NCBI GenBank assembly: GCA_001730015.1
Contig: MDLA01000158.1
Location: 32,434 to 96,433, forward strand
Length of the DNA: 64,000 bases
Direction of reading: 5' to 3'
Source: Chromatiales bacterium (ex Bugula neritina AB1)
GTDB taxonomy: Bacteria; Pseudomonadota; Gammaproteobacteria; Granulosicoccales; Granulosicoccaceae
Part shown: positions 44,599 through 53,540 of the stretch, piece by piece
How the letters are laid out: each line of letters begins with the position of its first letter
How positions within the stretch are numbered: the first letter of the stretch is position 1
Position numbers and translations under genes: made by a program
The notes under the pieces: generated by a model
What the model saw: the letters and a program-made list of their open reading frames with translations, nothing else
Told to the model about the DNA's origin: nothing
The model's database searches: none

Positions 44599-46350
44599 CT
44601 ACTTATACATAGTTTGAGCTTTTGTGCCCGGTGCATATTCATTGGGATCGACCCAGACATTCACCACCGCACATTTACCGGTTCTGGCAATGGCCTCCCG
44701 AGCCCTTTGCATGGCTGGCTGAATTTCTTTTGCCTCGGTGACTTCCTCTCCATAGCCGCCAATCATCTGCCCGAACTGGCTGAAGGGCACATCACCCAGT
44801 TTATTGCCAATATTGCCACGTTCCTGACCGTATTTAGCGACCTGCCCATAGCGAATCTGATTCATGTGTGAATTATTGCCAATCACAGCAAGGTAAGGCG
44901 CACCGAAGCGCTGAGATGTTTCCATGTCAAATGCCGTCATACCAAACGATCCGTCACCATAGAGACAAACCACTTCTTTATCCGGGTGGGCCAGCTTCGC
45001 TGCCATGGAGAAACCGGTGCCTACACCCAGAGATCCCAATGCACCCGGGTCCATCCACTGTCCGGGGTTGCGGGGTCGCACCGCCTGCGCTGAGATCGTG
45101 ACAATATCACCACCATCTCCGATATAGATCGTATCCTCGCCCAGGAATTCGTTAATTTCGTAAGCAAGCCGGTACGGGTGAATCGGGTTCTGATCCGTTG
45201 TGAACATTGGCATCAGCTTTTCCAGCTTAGTTGCCTCAATTTTTCGCAGCTCCTGCATCCATTGCTGGCGTGCGGCCTTGGCCCCGGTATCTGTACGACC
45301 ACTTGCCGCCTGTTCTACCGCCGCCAGTACTGCGCCCGGATCACCCACCAGACCCAGACTGATATCACGATTTTTACCGACTGTGGCATAGCTCTGGTCA
45401 ATCTGTACCAGCGTTGCATCTTTAGAGATACGCTTGCCGTAGCCCATGCGAAAATCAAACGGCGTTCCCACAATCAGTATTACATCTGCATTTTTAAATG
45501 CATCAGAGCGGGTGCGATCAAAATGGTGCGGATCATCCTGTCGCATCATGCCCCGACTCGCACCATTCATATAAGACGGTATATCCAGTGAGCGCACGAA
45601 ACTCATTGCCTTATGGTGCGATTGCGATGACCACACTTGCTGGCCGAACAGAACCGCCGGGCGCTTCGCTTTAACCAGTATATCGGCCAACTGCTCGATG
45701 CTGTCGGGATCGCCAATCGACTTAACCGATGAGCGATACGCGCCCTTTTCCGGAATAACTGCGCTATCCAATGGTATTTCCCGATCAAGAATATCGCGCG
45801 GGATTTCAAGATACGAAGGACCATATGCGCCGTTGAAACACTCGCGCGCCGCCATGGAAACCATATCAGCCACTCTCTCGGTGGAAAACACACCCGATGC
45901 AAACTTGGTGATTGGAGTCATCATGTCCACGTGAGGCAGATCCTGCAGCGAACCCTGCTTGTGCTGGGTCAAGGAGCTTTGTCCGCCGATATGCAGTATC
46001 GGACTTTCCGACCGGAAGGCAGTCGCCACACCGGTTACCGCATTGGTACAACCCGGCCCCGCTGTTGTGACCACACAACCGAGTTTACCTGTCTGACGCG
46101 CGTAACCATCTGCTGCATGCGCCGCGGTTTGCTCATGCCGCACATCAACAATGCGAATGCCTTCGTCAATGCAGCCGTCATAGATATCAATAATATGGCC
46201 GCCGCAAAGCGTGAAGATTGTATCGACCCCCTCATTTTTAAGCGCTTTGGCCACTAGATGTCCGCCCGATACTACATCGGTGCTGCGACTTTTCTGCGCC
46301 AGTGTATCGGTTGCCGTATCCGATTTTACCTTGTCTGCTGTAGTAGCCAT
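44599..46350 (-). CDS. ThDP-dependent 2-hydroxyacyl-CoA lyase/oxalyl-CoA decarboxylase-like enzyme
   Basis: A 583-residue thiamine-diphosphate enzyme of the acetolactate synthase superfamily. The catalytic Glu is in VDVRHEQTAAHAADGYAR (residue 73), the central domain shows VLFGQQVW and VILIVGTPFDFRMGYG, and the ThDP motif is LYGDGSFGMTAFDMET..IGNN. With frc next to it, oxalyl-CoA decarboxylase is the obvious guess. However, TLCGGHIIDIYDGCIDEGIRIVD resembles 2-hydroxyacyl-CoA lyases and ILVBL-type proteins more than Oxalobacter OXC, which has GVVGIP here. Both reactions release formyl-CoA. It follows gntR by 57 bp and precedes frc by 186 bp. Confidence 0.8.
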   Translation of the reverse strand: MATTADKVKSDTATDTLAQKSRSTDVVSGGHLVAKALKNEGVDTIFTLCGGHIIDIYDGCIDEGIRIVDVRHEQTAAHAADGYARQTGKLGCVVTTAGPGCTNAVTGVATAFRSESPILHIGGQSSLTQHKQGSLQDLPHVDMMTPITKFASGVFSTERVADMVSMAARECFNGAYGPSYLEIPRDILDREIPLDSAVIPEKGAYRSSVKSIGDPDSIEQLADILVKAKRPAVLFGQQVWSSQSHHKAMSFVRSLDIPSYMNGASRGMMRQDDPHHFDRTRSDAFKNADVILIVGTPFDFRMGYGKRISKDATLVQIDQSYATVGKNRDISLGLVGDPGAVLAAVEQAASGRTDTGAKAARQQWMQELRKIEATKLEKLMPMFTTDQNPIHPYRLAYEINEFLGEDTIYIGDGGDIVTISAQAVRPRNPGQWMDPGALGSLGVGTGFSMAAKLAHPDKEVVCLYGDGSFGMTAFDMETSQRFGAPYLAVIGNNSHMNQIRYGQVAKYGQERGNIGNKLGDVPFSQFGQMIGGYGEEVTEAKEIQPAMQRAREAIARTGKCAVVNVWVDPNEYAPGTKAQTMYK

Positions 46351-46407
46351 CCTTTTCCCTCTCTGTAAATAATTAATGTGTGAATTCGCCTTACCGCAGC
46401 AATGCGG

Positions 46408-47091
46408 CTAATCAAGGTAATCAACGTTGTGCTGAACATGTTCAGCGAGACTCAGGGCATGGGAAACAACCAGGCGCTGGGCTTCATCTGCATTGCGTGT
46501 TTCCAATGCTTTGATGATCAGAATGTGATCACTGACTGATCGTTTGGTTCGATCCGAATCTCGAACCGATCGACGGCGGATAAACTGCATGTGTATAAAC
46601 AAACCGTCCATCAGCTTACTGATCAGAGTTGATTGTCCGAGTTGAACAATTCGCTGATGGAAGCAGATATTCTGTTCGGAGTACTCATCAATATTTGCAC
46701 TGGCAGTATCAGAATTATCGAATGTGACGAACTCCCGGTGTAACTCCGAAATTTCACTATCGGTGGCGCGCTGGGTGGCAAGCCGCGCAGCCATGCCCTC
46801 CAGCGCCGCCCAGGCTTGAATAATCTCGATTATTTCCAACCGCGATTTACGCACTACAAAAGCGCCGCGCCGGGGTACTGTGCGAACCAGCCCTTCCTGT
46901 TCAAGGCGAGTCAGCGCTTCGCGAACCGGAGTGCGGCTAACGCCAAGCTGCTCTGCCATCTGGCGTTCATCAAGCTTTGGTGCCTCGCCACCTGAATACA
47001 CATCCATTTGCACAATCGCAGCTTTCAACGCGACGTACACCCTGTCTTTCAGGCCGGTTTCGATTTTCAGGGTATCGACTTGCACCGCCAC
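46408..47091 (-). CDS. GntR family (FCD type) transcriptional regulator
   Basis: A 227-residue regulator. The N-terminal winged helix has QMAEQLGVSRTPVREALTRLEQEGLVRTVPRRGAFV, and the C-terminal FCD helical domain has the ligand/metal residues in WAALEGMAARLA, ICFHQRIVQLG and DHILIIKALETRNADEA. The GTG at 47091 has an AGGAG site 8 bases upstream and gives the usual family length; the frame to 47169 is longer than needed. It heads the operon of ThDP enzyme, frc, formyltransferase and Usp, and probably senses an acid substrate and represses the group, including itself. Confidence 0.88.
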   Translation of the reverse strand: MAVQVDTLKIETGLKDRVYVALKAAIVQMDVYSGGEAPKLDERQMAEQLGVSRTPVREALTRLEQEGLVRTVPRRGAFVVRKSRLEIIEIIQAWAALEGMAARLATQRATDSEISELHREFVTFDNSDTASANIDEYSEQNICFHQRIVQLGQSTLISKLMDGLFIHMQFIRRRSVRDSDRTKRSVSDHILIIKALETRNADEAQRLVVSHALSLAEHVQHNVDYLD

Positions 47092-47116
47092 AATCAGTTC
47101 TCCTCGGTGAGTGGGA

Positions 47117-47130
47117 TATTGTATACCAGA
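47117..47130. promoter_or_regulatory. Candidate GntR operator with GTATAC core
   Basis: TATTGTATACCAGA lies 26 bp upstream of the gntR start. FCD-type GntR regulators often bind palindromes with a TTGTATACAA-like core; here one half is TTGTA and the other TACCA. On the minus strand TACAAT could also serve as a -10 box, so repressor and polymerase would overlap. This rests on similarity to a remembered motif, with a single site. Confidence 0.3.
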
Positions 47131-47440
47131 TTCACAGACAACATAAGCGTTGGTTGATACGACAACCACAAGGGTGACTTAAATACCAGAGTCTGAACTG
47201 CCACAATCAAGTCTCTGCAGAGGACGCCGCTGACGTAGTAGGAGCCTGTTCCGAATATGGATGATCTACTGCGGATGCGAACTTTTACTGAGCGATTCAG
47301 ATCGATTTTGCTGACTTAAAAACTCACATCCCCGTCACAATCTTCATTCCCTGACAGGCCCCTGAAATGCTCTGGCGCGCTGCAGCTGCATCGACTGCAG
47401 TCACATAGCGGGATCAGACAGACTTGATACACAGAGCTGC
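47131..47440. other. Divergent region between gntR and the GGDEF/EAL gene
   Basis: About 310 bp without a gene between two divergent starts. It should hold the promoter for the GGDEF/EAL gene and any upstream elements for gntR. I saw short inverted CTGCAG repeats near 47383-47400 but nothing else I can support. Confidence 0.4.
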
Positions 47441-49690
47441 ATGTTGCGCAGCACAGGCAGCCAGGTAGAAGAACAGCCCGTGTCAGATTCAGATCAATTT
47501 TACAGGTATCAAGGCGAGCGGGATCGGCGTAAAACCCGGCGCCCTCTGAGCTGGCAGATACTCTCGATCGCTGTTATCGGTACCCTGGGCTTTATTATCT
47601 TCCTGACCGTAATGCTCACCGAGTCAAAAGGCCGCGCAGATCTACTCAAAGACATTCGCGACACCCGCTATCCGGTGCAGGAAAATCTACTCTCGGCACT
47701 GAACCTTCTGGAAACAATCGACAGCAATCTGGAGCACGCATTTATTGCGTCCAACCCGACGTTGCTTGACCACTCCATGACAATGGCTGCGCAGTTCCGG
47801 GCACAGCTGAATCAGGTTATATTGCTTGAACGTGGTACGGCAGAAGAAATAAACAGGATTCTGGCGGCGTTCGACAACTTCTTCAAAGACTCCCATACGC
47901 TCACCCATTCGGTTATTTCAGGGCAGAGAGAATTCAGTGAAACCACACTGATAAAGCAGGCAAATGCCACCGCCTACAAAGAACTGATGGAGGCGCTGAG
48001 TACCCTGCAAACCAACCAGAGCGAATCGCTTGTTGCCAGTGTAGACGCAGCAACGCAGCGCGCCTCGGATGCGCTGCGTGTCAACCTGACCACCGGCGTG
48101 CTCACCGCACTATTGTTGTTTTCGATTGCTTTCCTGACAACACGCAGCATTCTCCAGCGTATCAACAACATGGTCAGCTCACTACGCCAGATCGCCGTTA
48201 GCAATGGCGATATGAATGTTCGCATACCACTGACCGGCTCTGACGAAATGACCGAGCTGGCTTTCTGGTTCAATACGTTTCTTGAAAAGCTGCAGCGCAT
48301 TACTACTGAATCGACCGCCGAAGTAAACCGACTGGCGTTTACAGACACGCTCACCAATTTGCCAAACCGACGCATGTTTTTACGCTGCCTGAACAACGAA
48401 ATCGAACGCCTGGACGAACAACAGGACGCCACGCTGGCCGTTTTCTTTCTAGATCTGGACAACTTCAAGCCGGTGAATGATCAACTCGGACACGATGCCG
48501 GTGACGAACTCATTCGAATCGTTGCACAACGACTGGTACATACCGTACGCGACGATGACACCGTTTCTAAAAATTCCGACCCGAGCAAGCCGATACCCGG
48601 CCAGCCAGTAGTGGCTCGTCTTGCAGGCGACGAGTTCATGATGATCGTCAGTGATCTGAAAAACCCGGAGCAGGCTGCCGGTATCGCAGAACGGATCAGA
48701 ATAGCTATTCTAGAGTCCTATATCGTCAACGGCATGGAATGCTCGGTTGGTGTCAGCATTGGCATCTGCTTGTACCCGGAAAATTCCAACGACGCCGAAG
48801 ACCTGATAACCGGCGCCGATATGGCCATGTACGAGGCAAAAAACAGAGGCAAAAACACTTACCGGTTCTATGATCCATCGCTGCGCGAAGCAACCGAACT
48901 CAAGGTGCAAATGGATAACGCCATCAAAAAAGCAATTCCGAATGGCGAACTGCATTTAATGTTTCAGCCGCAATTCAGTTTAAGTAACGGCAAACTGGTA
49001 GGTGCCGAAGCGTTGTTGCGATGGGTACATCCAGAGCTTGGCACCTTCGCACCCAATGATTTCATAAAGCAGGCTGAAGCTAACGGACAGATATGCGAGC
49101 TAGACGACTGGGTGCTGAATTCCGTGCTCGATCAATTGCTCATGTGGGAGAACAAAGGGATCAAACCCAACCAGGTGGCACTCAATTTTTCGGCGGCTCA
49201 GGCCAGTCGACCCAGCCTTGCATTGGCAATCAGCCGAATCGCCGGTACACACCGCCACCTTCTCAGCAGCATTGAGGTCGAGATAACCGAGACCTCTGCC
49301 ATCGACAATATTGCCATCGTTGAGTCTAATATACAGGCCTTAAAAGCACTCGACATGAAAATCGCGATGGATGACTTCGGTGCAGGCCATTCTTCTCTAA
49401 CCCTGCTAACCCGCTGCGCAATAGATACACTGAAAATAGACAAGGCAGTAACACGCGAGATTAAAACCGATTCCAAAAGCCGTTCCATTGTACAGTCGAT
49501 TATCGATCTGGCCAACAAGCTTGATGTTGCGACGGTAGCAGAAGGCATTGAAGACGAAGCGCAGGCGCTGGCTCTCGCCGAAATGAACTGCGATCTGGGG
49601 CAGGGTTACTACTACTCAAAGCCACTGAGTGCGTCCGAATTTACCGAATACCTGATTCAGCACAAAGACAAGGTAGATAAAGCGGCCTGA
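47441..49690 (+). CDS. Membrane GGDEF/EAL protein (cyclic di-GMP turnover)
   Basis: A 749-residue protein. Two membrane helices (about residues 42-62 and 220-240) enclose a periplasmic helical bundle of about 150 residues, followed by a HAMP-like segment, a GGDEF domain and an EAL domain. The GGDEF signature reads AGDEF (from about residue 395), preceded by an unusual insert (NSDPSKPIPGQP). DLDNFKPVNDQLGHDAGD is normal. The EAL domain keeps EALLRW (about 523), EITET, DDFGAGHSSL (about 644) and DTLKIDK, so phosphodiesterase activity is likely; cyclase activity is less certain. A GTG at 47480 is an alternative start. Confidence 0.9.
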   Translation: MLRSTGSQVEEQPVSDSDQFYRYQGERDRRKTRRPLSWQILSIAVIGTLGFIIFLTVMLTESKGRADLLKDIRDTRYPVQENLLSALNLLETIDSNLEHAFIASNPTLLDHSMTMAAQFRAQLNQVILLERGTAEEINRILAAFDNFFKDSHTLTHSVISGQREFSETTLIKQANATAYKELMEALSTLQTNQSESLVASVDAATQRASDALRVNLTTGVLTALLLFSIAFLTTRSILQRINNMVSSLRQIAVSNGDMNVRIPLTGSDEMTELAFWFNTFLEKLQRITTESTAEVNRLAFTDTLTNLPNRRMFLRCLNNEIERLDEQQDATLAVFFLDLDNFKPVNDQLGHDAGDELIRIVAQRLVHTVRDDDTVSKNSDPSKPIPGQPVVARLAGDEFMMIVSDLKNPEQAAGIAERIRIAILESYIVNGMECSVGVSIGICLYPENSNDAEDLITGADMAMYEAKNRGKNTYRFYDPSLREATELKVQMDNAIKKAIPNGELHLMFQPQFSLSNGKLVGAEALLRWVHPELGTFAPNDFIKQAEANGQICELDDWVLNSVLDQLLMWENKGIKPNQVALNFSAAQASRPSLALAISRIAGTHRHLLSSIEVEITETSAIDNIAIVESNIQALKALDMKIAMDDFGAGHSSLTLLTRCAIDTLKIDKAVTREIKTDSKSRSIVQSIIDLANKLDVATVAEGIEDEAQALALAEMNCDLGQGYYYSKPLSASEFTEYLIQHKDKVDKAA

Positions 49691-49830
49691 TCCTGTGCGC
49701 GTTTATTGATAACAGCCGGTGTCACGTGAGTCTCCCGACACTCTACATCCCGCGCACCTGCACGAAGCACTTCACACCCCTGATTCGAGGCCTATAATAC
49801 AGCCACTACGACATTACGGGTGGATACAAC

Positions 49831-51204
49831 GTGCATGACCTTTCCGGGGTACTTAACTACATAGATGCAGAGCGGGATAATGCTCTGCAAAGACTGTTCG
49901 ACCTGCTTCGCATCGAAAGTATTTCTACCGACCCGGCTTACAATGCGCAATGCACGGCGGCGGCAGACTGGCTGGTTGACGATTTAAACTCGATAGGCTT
50001 TAACGCGACGAGACGTGATACCGACGGCCACCCGATGGTGGTTGCACACACGCCCGGCGGCACCGGGCCGCACTTGTTGTTCTATGGCCACTACGACGTA
50101 CAGCCCGTGGACCCGCTGGAACTATGGCACAGTGATCCATTTGCACCGGCTCTTGAAGATACCGCGCTGGGAAAGGTCATCAGAGGCCGTGGCGCTGCCG
50201 ACGATAAAGGCCAGCTCATGACATTCATCGAAGCCTGCCGGGCATTTAAAGTAGTTAGCGGTGAGTTACCAGCCAATATAACCATTCTGCTCGAAGGCGA
50301 AGAGGAATCCGGCTCACCCTCACTAGTGCCTTTTCTCAAAGCTAACGCCGATGAGCTGCGTTGTGATCTGGCGCTGGTTTGCGACACCGGTATGTGGAAT
50401 GACAAAACACCGGCGATCTGTACCATGCTGCGTGGCATGCTCGGCGAGGAAATTACGATAACCGCTGCGGACAAAGACCTGCACTCCGGTATGTTCGGCG
50501 GCCCGGCTCAGAATCCGATCCGTGTACTGACGAAACTACTCGCAGGCCTGCACGACGATTCCGGTCGAGTGACCTTGCCCGGTTTCTATGACGATGTCCC
50601 GCCACTGCCGGAACAAATTGCACAGCAGTGGCAGAGTCTTGAATTTGACGCCTCGGAATTTCTCGGAGCGGTTGATCTCTCAGTAGTCGCCGGTGAACAA
50701 AATCATACCGCACTGGAACAGATCTGGAGCCGGCCCACCTGCGAATTCAACGGAATCACCGGCGGCTACACTGGAGACGGCTTTAAAACAGTATTGCCTT
50801 CAAAAGCAAATTGTAAAATCAGCTTTAGACTGGTCGGCCAGCAGGATCCTGTCAAAATCAGACAGAGCTTTCGACAGTACATTGAAAGCAATCTGCCGGA
50901 AGACTGCAGTGTTGAGTTTGCCGATCATGGCGCCTCCCCTGCCACCGTCATGTCTATCGACAACCCGGCATTTGAACGCGCCCGCGAGGAACTCGGTCGC
51001 GAGTGGGAAACCGAAGCCGTCTATACCGGTTGCGGTGGTTCTATTCCGGTGGTTGGTTATTTTCATGAACTGCTTGGCATGGAAAGCCTGATGATCGGGT
51101 TCGGACTCGATGATGATCAGATTCACTCGCCAAATGAAAAATACAACTTAAGCAGCTTCGTCAAAGGCACCCGCAGTTGGGCCAGAGTATTGGCGTCACT
51201 ATAA
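49831..51204 (+). CDS. M20 family dipeptidase
   Basis: A 457-residue zinc exopeptidase with a GTG start. Metal ligands are in FYGHYDVQPVDPLELW, RGRGAADDKGQL and LLEGEEESGSPSL, with the catalytic Glu in the EEE run; the dimerisation-domain His is in KDLHSGMFGG and a final ligand in DDQIHSPNEKYN. It resembles carnosinase/CNDP-type dipeptidases cleaving a broad range of dipeptides in the cytosol. It is separate from the peptide transporter at 53.5 kb and has no clear operon partner. Confidence 0.9.
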   Translation: MHDLSGVLNYIDAERDNALQRLFDLLRIESISTDPAYNAQCTAAADWLVDDLNSIGFNATRRDTDGHPMVVAHTPGGTGPHLLFYGHYDVQPVDPLELWHSDPFAPALEDTALGKVIRGRGAADDKGQLMTFIEACRAFKVVSGELPANITILLEGEEESGSPSLVPFLKANADELRCDLALVCDTGMWNDKTPAICTMLRGMLGEEITITAADKDLHSGMFGGPAQNPIRVLTKLLAGLHDDSGRVTLPGFYDDVPPLPEQIAQQWQSLEFDASEFLGAVDLSVVAGEQNHTALEQIWSRPTCEFNGITGGYTGDGFKTVLPSKANCKISFRLVGQQDPVKIRQSFRQYIESNLPEDCSVEFADHGASPATVMSIDNPAFERAREELGREWETEAVYTGCGGSIPVVGYFHELLGMESLMIGFGLDDDQIHSPNEKYNLSSFVKGTRSWARVLASL

Positions 51205-51452
51205 TAACGCCCGAACAGGAGCCAGTTTATAGATCGGCTAATAGTTTGCCACAGTAAGACAACAGCAACGCAATGTAAATTATCACCCTCAGGACGCCTC
51301 CGGTGACGTTCAGTTCAGGTTTGCAGCAATACCCTCTGCCAGCCTTAGATATTTGGACTAGAAGTTGTAATACACGCAACAACTATTCGTCCGAACCTTC
51401 TATACCACTTTGTTGGGTACAGCCTGGTTCAACTGTAAACCGGAGAACGACA

Positions 51453-52421
51453 ATGGCACACCTGCCGACTAAATTTCCCCGCAAACCATCGGCACCATGG
51501 CAGCTGCCATTGGTTTGTCTGTTCGCCGTTTCGATCGGTGCCTGCGGCGGTGGCGGCGGCGGCACTACAACAGACACCACAGATACCCAGTCAGAACAAG
51601 GCTTTGATTTTGATAATGACGGCCTGACCAATGCTGAAGAAAGCGACGCGGGGACCAATCCAGGACTGGCCGATACAGACGGCGACGGCTTGAACGACGG
51701 ATTTGAAGTCAACACGGTGCTGTCAAATCCGCTTGTTGCCGACACCGATCTCGATGGGTTAAATGACGGTCTTGAATACAACACACTTTTTACCAATCCA
51801 ACACTAATCGATTCGGATTTCGATGGGACAAATGACGGCGATGAAGACAGCGATGGTGACGGCATCACAGACTTCAACGAAGTGACTAACGGTACCGATC
51901 CTGTTGTCCCTGACGGCACAACTCCGCCAGTGCAAACTCAATGCAGTGATACCAATTCAAGTAATGATCTATGGACCGACAACTGCGAACTGAAACGCTT
52001 CGGAACCTATGCACGCAGCTCGTATACGCAAGGGGTACAACGCATACTGTGGTGTCAGGGTAACGGCCAGGGTGTTGAAACAATCGGGGCTTTTGCCGAC
52101 GGAGCATTCGGGCCGATAACAGCACAGGCCGTTCGCGATTTCCAATCGGCCAACAATCTGGCCGTAGACGGAGTCGTAGGTCCGGATACATGGAATACCC
52201 TGCGGGATAAACTGGAAATCCTGACTTTCTCATCAACAGCTGAAGGCTACGATGTCTATAACATTATCGGTTGCGATTCAAATGAAGCTCAGTTCTACCA
52301 GCGGGTAGTAACGTCTACCGATGCATCTGGTAGTATCTATACCGACGGGTTCGAGTGGAGTATGGCACGCGTACCGGGAAGCTCTGACAGAGTCGACTTT
52401 TCTATAGGAATGCCTCAATAG
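51453..52421 (+). CDS. Lipoprotein with thrombospondin type 3 repeats and a peptidoglycan-binding domain
   Basis: A 322-residue lipoprotein. The ATG at 51453 has GGAG 7 bases upstream. The signal (PLVCLFAVSIGAC) ends in an IGAC lipobox, followed by a glycine run. Residues about 45-155 hold thrombospondin type 3-like calcium loops: FDFDNDGLTNAEE, DTDGDGLNDGFE, DTDLDGLNDGLE and DSDGDGITDFNE. Near residues 195-255 is a PG-binding-1-like domain (VQRILWCQ, DGAFGPITAQAVRDFQSANNLAVDGVVGPDTW). The layout suggests an outer-membrane anchor reaching the cell wall through a calcium-stiffened stalk. A HEAT-repeat gene follows 18 bp later. Confidence 0.83.
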   Translation: MAHLPTKFPRKPSAPWQLPLVCLFAVSIGACGGGGGGTTTDTTDTQSEQGFDFDNDGLTNAEESDAGTNPGLADTDGDGLNDGFEVNTVLSNPLVADTDLDGLNDGLEYNTLFTNPTLIDSDFDGTNDGDEDSDGDGITDFNEVTNGTDPVVPDGTTPPVQTQCSDTNSSNDLWTDNCELKRFGTYARSSYTQGVQRILWCQGNGQGVETIGAFADGAFGPITAQAVRDFQSANNLAVDGVVGPDTWNTLRDKLEILTFSSTAEGYDVYNIIGCDSNEAQFYQRVVTSTDASGSIYTDGFEWSMARVPGSSDRVDFSIGMPQ

Positions 52422-52439
52422 GGTTCGTTGCCGATCACC

Positions 52440-53477
52440 ATGCCTTCAAGTTATATCACACGATCAACAGGCATCTTACTGCCGCTCGCAATTGTTGCGG
52501 GCGGCTGGTTTTTATGGCCGCAGAGCCATGCTCCCGAATTGATGGCCGGGGACCAGCGCGCACTTCAATCTACCATCTCACAATCAGCCAACTCTGTTAA
52601 ATCGAAAGAGCCTCATCGAGTTCCGACAAATTCAACCACCCTGGCTTTATCCTCTGATTCCAGCAATCAATTACCAGAGACTCAACGCTTCGATATCACC
52701 AGCACGAATGTCCCTGCACATGAATATTCTATAGATGAAGCAAAGGAGATCGCAAACCGACTCAGCGATAACGAATTTACCGCTCTCGAAAAAAGAATCC
52801 AGTCCGACCCCATCCTGGTAGGCGAATTACTTCAGCAATACCGCGTAAATACCGACCTGTCGCAGGCAAAGCAGCTGGCCGCCCTGCTGGCAGCGTCAAG
52901 TGATTTCCGAATAGTAGAAACAGCCGCTTCCCTGCTCTATTCGGGCGAGTCAGAATCGATGCAACGCGGGCTTGAGTTATTGAGTCGAATCCAGCCGCAT
53001 AGCCATGCCGCACGCGATATCGCTATCGAGTTATTGTCCAGCGAAACGAATCCGGACTTACTTGTCTCAACAATGAACGTATTGGCGACACCGGCGAAAG
53101 ATGCAACCGGGGAGCAACGAATTTCACTGCTGGAAAACCTGCTGTTGTTGGCAGAGCACCCCGATGCACGAGTGCGAAGCCATAGTCTGACGTTGCTCGG
53201 TCGATGGGATAATTCACAAAATAAAGGTCCGGTTCTAGTACAGGGACTAACTGACACCGATCCAATAGTCAGGGCGCGCTCAGCCTCAGCATTGCGGCAT
53301 GTTAAAAACCCGCTGCACGATTCAATCTATGCGCTACTGTCTGTTGCCGAAAACCCCGATGAAGTCAAAACTACACGCCAATCAGCATTGTACTCACTCA
53401 GTCATATGGCGCTGCCCGATGAGACTCTATACCGGTATCAGCAAGCGGTTATTACTGTCCGGCGTACACGGCAGTAG
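52440..53477 (+). CDS. Signal-anchored HEAT-repeat-like protein
   Basis: A 345-residue protein from the ATG at 52440. An N-terminal hydrophobic helix (TGILLPLAIVAGGWFLW) anchors or exports it; a Ser-rich linker follows. From about residue 100 it is all-helical with HEAT-like repeats: DARVRSHSLTLLGRW, DPIVRARSASALRHVKNP and TRQSALYSLSHMALP. Such folds bind proteins and have no enzymatic residues. It is 18 bp after the calcium-repeat lipoprotein on the same strand, so the two may act together in the envelope. I cannot assign a function. Confidence 0.75.
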   Translation: MPSSYITRSTGILLPLAIVAGGWFLWPQSHAPELMAGDQRALQSTISQSANSVKSKEPHRVPTNSTTLALSSDSSNQLPETQRFDITSTNVPAHEYSIDEAKEIANRLSDNEFTALEKRIQSDPILVGELLQQYRVNTDLSQAKQLAALLAASSDFRIVETAASLLYSGESESMQRGLELLSRIQPHSHAARDIAIELLSSETNPDLLVSTMNVLATPAKDATGEQRISLLENLLLLAEHPDARVRSHSLTLLGRWDNSQNKGPVLVQGLTDTDPIVRARSASALRHVKNPLHDSIYALLSVAENPDEVKTTRQSALYSLSHMALPDETLYRYQQAVITVRRTRQ

Positions 53478-53540
53478 CCAATAGCCATCCATAACCTGGG
53501 CAACGACGTACTATCGCAAACATTCGCGAATGCGGCGCAG

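Noticed and set aside
53520..53535. The 12-bp palindrome CATTCGCGAATG between the HEAT gene and the permease gene.
   Set aside because: It has no T-run and no second site; palindromes this size occur by chance at this base composition.
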